Assembly (NCBI GenBank): GCA_947174215.1
Contig: CAMWIB010000034.1
Location: 1 to 9,350, forward strand
Direction of reading: 5' to 3'
Source: an uncultured Clostridia bacterium
GTDB taxonomy: Bacteria; Bacillota; Clostridia; Christensenellales; CAG-917
Length of the DNA stretch: 9,350 nt
Under the pieces are notes generated by a model. It searched no databases. It was not told the DNA's origin and saw only the letters and a list, made by a program, of their open reading frames with translations. Of this stretch, positions 6,521-9,350 are shown piece after piece; position 1 is the first letter of the stretch; every line of letters begins with the position of its first letter. Made by a program: the position numbers and the translations under genes.

Positions 6521-7606
6521 TTAGTTGACCTTGTGTTCGCAATAAACGCAACAAAGCTCGCCATCTTCCGTGCGCTTGCACACGTGGCGCAATTCCTGCT
6601 CCGTTTGTGTGATGCAACGAGCATTGTTACAGGGGTGTTCGTCAAAAATTACGTCTTGACATTCAAACGGTTTTGCGTGAGTTCCACTTTTTTTAGCCTC
6701 GTCAAGAAGTTTCAGAATTAGAGCCATACGCATATACTTTCCGTTGAGCGCTTGCCTGAAATACGCCGCGCGTGGGTCGTCGTCCACCTTAACGCTTATC
6801 TCGTTGACACGGGGAAGCGGGTGCAGGATTATCATATCTTGCTTTGCCGCTTCAAGCTTGTCGGTCGTCAGAACGTAGCTGTCTTTGAGTCGTTCGTACT
6901 CGTCCTTATCCTCGAAACGCTCGCGCTGTATTCTCGTCATATACAATACGTCAAGCTCTGGAATAGCATCTTCAAGACTCGCAGTTTCAACACACTCCAT
7001 TTGGAATTTTTCTATTATCTTAGTTTTAAGATAGTCTGGAAGTCTAAGCTCCTTTGGTGAGATAAGCACGAGCTTTACGTTCTTGTATCTCGACAGCGCG
7101 GCGATGAGTGAATGCACCGTGCGCCCGTACTTCAAATCACCGCAAAGTCCGACCGTCAGATTGTCGAATCTGCCTTTCTCTCTATAAATCGTGAGTAAGT
7201 CGGCAAGCGTTTGAGTTGGATGGCAATGTCCGCCGTCACCCGCGTTTATGACAGGGATAGTCGCATTGTTCGCCGCTACGAGCGCCGCGCCCTCTTTTGG
7301 TGAACGCATTGCGATTATGTCAGCATAGCACGACACGATTTTTGCCGTATCTGCAACGCTTTCGCCCTTTGCCGCAGACGAGCTGTTCGCTTCCGAAAAA
7401 CCAAGCACGCTTCCGCCAAGCTCTAACATCGCCGCCTCAAAAGACAGGCGCGTGCGTGTAGACGGCTCAAAAAACAGCGTTGCAAGCTTCTTTCCTTTGC
7501 ACTTCTCAGCATACTCCTCGGGCTTCTCTATAATATCCAAAGCCGTATGAATAAGCCCGTCAAGTTCTTCTATACTCAAATCCGTTATATCAATCAAGTT
7601 TCTCAT
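6521..7606 (-). CDS. pyrB: Aspartate carbamoyltransferase with fused PyrI-like zinc domain
   Basis: PyrB joins carbamoyl phosphate and aspartate to form carbamoyl-aspartate, the committed step of pyrimidine synthesis, in the cytoplasm. Catalytic motifs are intact: STRTR (49-53) for carbamoyl phosphate, K80 in the mobile loop (E. coli K84), HPTQ (129-132), R162, R225 and LHPLPR (261-266). The catalytic part ends near residue 305, the usual length. About 55 more residues follow, with C326-x4-C331 and C353-x2-C356, plus two other cysteines (C343, C352). The spacing and residues (CNNARCI, CVYCE) match the zinc domain of E. coli PyrI (C109, C114, C138, C141), but PyrI's N-terminal nucleotide-binding domain is missing. 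The gene is last in a pyrF-pyrE-pyrB cluster, 66 bases after pyrE. No ribosome binding site precedes the ATG, although a nearby in-frame stop upstream and the canonical N-terminus support this start. Confidence 0.95.
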   Translation of the reverse strand: MRNLIDITDLSIEELDGLIHTALDIIEKPEEYAEKCKGKKLATLFFEPSTRTRLSFEAAMLELGGSVLGFSEANSSSAAKGESVADTAKIVSCYADIIAMRSPKEGAALVAANNATIPVINAGDGGHCHPTQTLADLLTIYREKGRFDNLTVGLCGDLKYGRTVHSLIAALSRYKNVKLVLISPKELRLPDYLKTKIIEKFQMECVETASLEDAIPELDVLYMTRIQRERFEDKDEYERLKDSYVLTTDKLEAAKQDMIILHPLPRVNEISVKVDDDPRAAYFRQALNGKYMRMALILKLLDEAKKSGTHAKPFECQDVIFDEHPCNNARCITQTEQELRHVCKRTEDGELCCVYCEHKVN

Positions 7607-7672
7607 TTCAACGTTTATTTATACATTAGCGCACAATAAAATGCTTTTTATATTATATTAGCTACAAACAAA

Positions 7673-8317
7673 TTATTTTGTTGTCCAACTTTCATCGGAA
7701 GGGTTATTACGAAATGATATGAGTTTTTTCACATCCTCGGGCTTGATATAACCTTCCTCTGCCGCAGTTTCTGCAATAACGTCGAAGTTTGTAAGCGATA
7801 CGTTTTTGACGTTTGCCGCATTCAATCTATCAATGCCTTTTTGCATACCGTACGTGAAGATGCTCGCAATTCCGAGAACCTCAGCGCCCGCTTCACGAAG
7901 CACGTTTACAACCTCGATACAGCTTCCGCCCGTTGAAATCAAGTCCTCGACTACGACGACCTTCTGTCCTTTTTCAAGCTTGCCCTCTATCTGGTTCTGT
8001 CTGCCGTGGTCCTTAGCTCCGCTACGCACGTAGCCCATAGGCAAGCCCATAATATGACCCGTGATTGCGGCGTGCGCTATACCCGCAGTTGACGTACCCA
8101 TAAGCACCTCTACGTCGGGATAGTTTTCCTTGATTACGGCGGCAAGTCCGTTCTCAACGTCGTCGCGTACGTTCGGTGCGGTGAGCGTAAGACGGTTGTC
8201 ACAGTATACTGGACTCTTTATTCCGCTTGCCCACGTGAATGGCTCGTCAGGGCGGAAGAATACCGCCTTTATGGACAACAAATCTTTTGCAATGGTTTTT
8301 TGAATATTATTGCTCAT
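7673..8317 (-). CDS. pyrE: Orotate phosphoribosyltransferase
   Basis: PyrE transfers the phosphoribosyl group of PRPP to orotate to make OMP, the fifth step of UMP synthesis, in the cytoplasm. At 214 residues it has normal length. It shows the PRPP-binding motif VVVVEDLISTGGS (120-132), the substrate region SPVYCDNR (35-42), MGYVRSGAKDHG (94-105) with the catalytic-loop lysine, and the flexible-loop end QIEG (109-112). All key residues appear intact. AGGAG (8327-8323, minus strand) lies five bases before the ATG, a good ribosome binding site. It is preceded by pyrF, whose product acts on OMP, but the two are separated by an unusual spacer of 297 bases (8318-8614), so pyrE may be expressed partly apart from pyrF. 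Confidence 0.96.
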   Translation of the reverse strand: MSNNIQKTIAKDLLSIKAVFFRPDEPFTWASGIKSPVYCDNRLTLTAPNVRDDVENGLAAVIKENYPDVEVLMGTSTAGIAHAAITGHIMGLPMGYVRSGAKDHGRQNQIEGKLEKGQKVVVVEDLISTGGSCIEVVNVLREAGAEVLGIASIFTYGMQKGIDRLNAANVKNVSLTNFDVIAETAAEEGYIKPEDVKKLISFRNNPSDESWTTK

Positions 8318-8333
8318 ATATACTCCTATATAT

Positions 8334-8477
8334 TTAGTTATTCCTATAATTTGAATGAAATAGCCCCCTCTTTCCCTTCGGGCTTTTCTCCCACCACTCG
8401 GTTAGCCAACGCTCTTTACAATAGTATCCATCGCTCGTGGGGGCGACAATCGGCGCTCGCCTACCACCATATTCCAC
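8334..8477 (-). other. Short open frame in the pyrF-pyrE spacer, probably not a gene
   Basis: A GTG-started open frame of 47 codons runs on the minus strand through the spacer. It includes the Trp-, Lys- and Glu-rich stretch CKERWLTEWWEKSPKGKRG. No good ribosome binding site precedes it, and an in-frame stop lies two codons upstream. I know no family for it. It more likely reflects a repeat element that happens to be open in this frame than a functional peptide. Confidence 0.2.
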
Positions 8478-8600
8478 TCTTTATTCCACTCGGTCGCAGA
8501 CGAACAAAAACAACACTCGTCTGCTTCCTTGTACTATATCGCTTGGCTCGGCACTCAATTAACGCGCGCCCTGCACGCGCAGTGTAGTCCCTTGAATATC
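8361..8600. repeat. G+C-rich, hairpin-rich spacer, candidate dispersed intergenic element
   Basis: This stretch between pyrF and pyrE differs from the A+T-rich spacers elsewhere in the window. It contains a perfect 8-bp hairpin GCAGACGA (8496-8503) / TCGTCTGC (8517-8524), a CTGCACGCGCAG hairpin (8571-8582) next to GCGCG (8564-8568), CCCTTCGGG, GGCGCTCGCC, and a 12-bp tandem duplication carrying ATTCCACTC (8471-8479 and 8483-8491). The octamer CCACTCGG also recurs (near 8394 and 8487). No hairpin is followed by a T-run, so it does not look like a terminator. It could be a MITE- or REP-like element, or a structured mRNA segment that tunes pyrE. Only one copy is in the window, so its repeat status is inferred. 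Confidence 0.4.
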
Positions 8601-8614
8601 GACTTTGGCGTAAA

Positions 8615-9313
8615 TTAGTCAACGAATTCTCTTACACAGCGTTCGTATGCGGCAACGGGGTCAGCGGCGGCAGTGATAGGTCTACCAACAACGATATAAT
8701 CAGAACCTATTTCCTTTGCCTGCGCAGGAGTCATAACGCGCTTTTGGTCGCCTACATCGCCGTCCGCGAAGCGCACTCCCGGGGTGACAGTCACGAAATC
8801 GTGGCCTATACGCTCGTGTACCTTGCCCGATTCAAGCGGAGAACATACCACGCCGTCCAGCCCCGCAAGCTTGGCGTTTGCGGCGTAGTGCATAACGACC
8901 TCGTCAATAGGCTTTTCTATCCACAAATCCTTCTCCATACTCTGCTGGTCGGTGGACGTAAGCTGAGTGACGGCGATGAGCATTGGGCGCGTTCCGTCCT
9001 CTCTCGTCAAGCCTTCGAGCGCGGCTTTCATCATATTCACCGTACCCGCGGCATGTAGATTTGTCATATCTACGTCGAGGCGCGACAGCACCGCCATACT
9101 CTTTTTCACAGTGTTTGGAATATCGTGTAGCTTCAAGTCCAAGAAAATTTTGTGACCTCTTGCCTTAATCTCGCGCACGATGGACGGACCTTCTGCGTAG
9201 AAAAGCTCCATACCTATCTTCACGAACGGCTTTACGCCCGTGAACTTATCCAAAAACTCAAAGGTTTGCTTTGCGCTCGCAAAATCGCAAGCGATTATGA
9301 CGTCTTTACCCAT
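8615..9313 (-). CDS. pyrF: Orotidine 5'-phosphate decarboxylase, group 1
   Basis: PyrF removes CO2 from OMP to give UMP, the last step of pyrimidine synthesis, in the cytoplasm. The frame of about 232 residues has the length of the compact group 1 enzymes such as that of B. subtilis. The catalytic signature FLDLKLHDIPNT contains the D-x-K-x2-D triad (D59, K61, D64 counted from the ATG). FVKIG (30-34), TPGVR and VVGRPI near the C-terminus bind substrate and phosphate in the TIM barrel. The start is one of two adjacent codons, GTG (9316-9314) or ATG (9313-9311). I chose the ATG because the strong site AGGAGG (9328-9323) lies nine bases before it; the GTG at six bases is also possible. It is the first pyr gene visible and upstream genes may lie beyond the window. 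No PyrR-type attenuator is visible in the 34 bases upstream. Confidence 0.96.
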   Translation of the reverse strand: MGKDVIIACDFASAKQTFEFLDKFTGVKPFVKIGMELFYAEGPSIVREIKARGHKIFLDLKLHDIPNTVKKSMAVLSRLDVDMTNLHAAGTVNMMKAALEGLTREDGTRPMLIAVTQLTSTDQQSMEKDLWIEKPIDEVVMHYAANAKLAGLDGVVCSPLESGKVHERIGHDFVTVTPGVRFADGDVGDQKRVMTPAQAKEIGSDYIVVGRPITAAADPVAAYERCVREFVD

Positions 9314-9320
9314 CACTTAA

Positions 9321-9328
9321 CTCCTCCT
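9321..9328 (-). promoter_or_regulatory. Strong ribosome binding site of pyrF
   Basis: The minus strand reads AGGAGGAG here, nearly the full anti-16S complement. It is four to nine bases from the two candidate starts GTG and ATG, so it does not by itself decide between them. It is far stronger than the leader of pyrB, which has none. Confidence 0.8.
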
Positions 9329-9350
9329 ATAATCTCACTCAACGTATTTA

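Noticed and set aside
8300..8587. 95-residue plus-strand open frame across the pyrF-pyrE spacer
   Set aside because: It starts inside pyrE antisense, has no ribosome binding site and no recognisable domain; it is explained by the G+C-rich element.
9317..9350. Possible PyrR attenuator or promoter upstream of pyrF
   Set aside because: Only 34 bases are available; they hold a ribosome binding site but no PyrR-type binding loop or clear -35/-10 pair.
1..9350. CRISPR arrays, tRNA or rRNA genes, insertion sequences
   Set aside because: No regularly spaced repeats, cloverleaf-like segments, conserved rRNA blocks, transposase motifs or flanking target duplications were seen.

Overview
The window looks like a chromosomal segment of a low-to-moderate G+C Gram-positive bacterium (Bacillota, most likely a gut-type Clostridia; a Christensenellales-like lineage would fit, but this is inference from gene content and style, not an alignment). 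The clues are strong Shine-Dalgarno sites, A+T-rich spacers with consensus SigA-type promoters, intrinsic terminators, a GPH-family sugar symporter and an XRE regulator with a membrane domain.

Left part, all on the plus strand: an A+T-rich leader with a near-consensus promoter whose spacer holds a perfect palindrome; a 100-residue Cys-rich protein of unknown function (151-453); a structured spacer; and a membrane-anchored, surface-exposed metallo-beta-lactamase-fold protein of the ComEC C-terminal type (672-1997) with its own promoter and terminator. Next comes a two-gene operon: a MelB/GPH-type cation-coupled sugar transporter (2207-3907) and a cytoplasmic calcineurin-like phosphoesterase (3913-4899), five bases apart and probably translationally coupled. 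A two-way terminator (about 5004-5028) separates this operon from the convergent genes.

Right part, all on the minus strand: a regulator (6195-5074) that joins an XRE helix-turn-helix, a four-cysteine zinc-ribbon-like motif, a charged coiled coil and a multi-span membrane domain, expressed from its own promoter; then a pyrimidine biosynthesis cluster transcribed as pyrF, pyrE, pyrB. PyrB makes carbamoyl-aspartate, the committed step of UMP synthesis, and PyrE and PyrF carry out the last two steps. Any upstream operon genes lie beyond base 9350.

The most interesting points are: (1) PyrB carries a C-terminal extension that matches the zinc-binding domain of the regulatory subunit PyrI but lacks PyrI's nucleotide-binding domain; (2) the roughly 297-base pyrF-pyrE spacer is unusually G+C-rich, rich in hairpins and short repeats, and resembles a dispersed intergenic element; (3) a 15-bp palindrome sits exactly between the -35 and -10 boxes of the first gene; (4) the membrane-anchored XRE regulator. 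I found no rRNA, tRNA, CRISPR array, transposase or complete insertion sequence.
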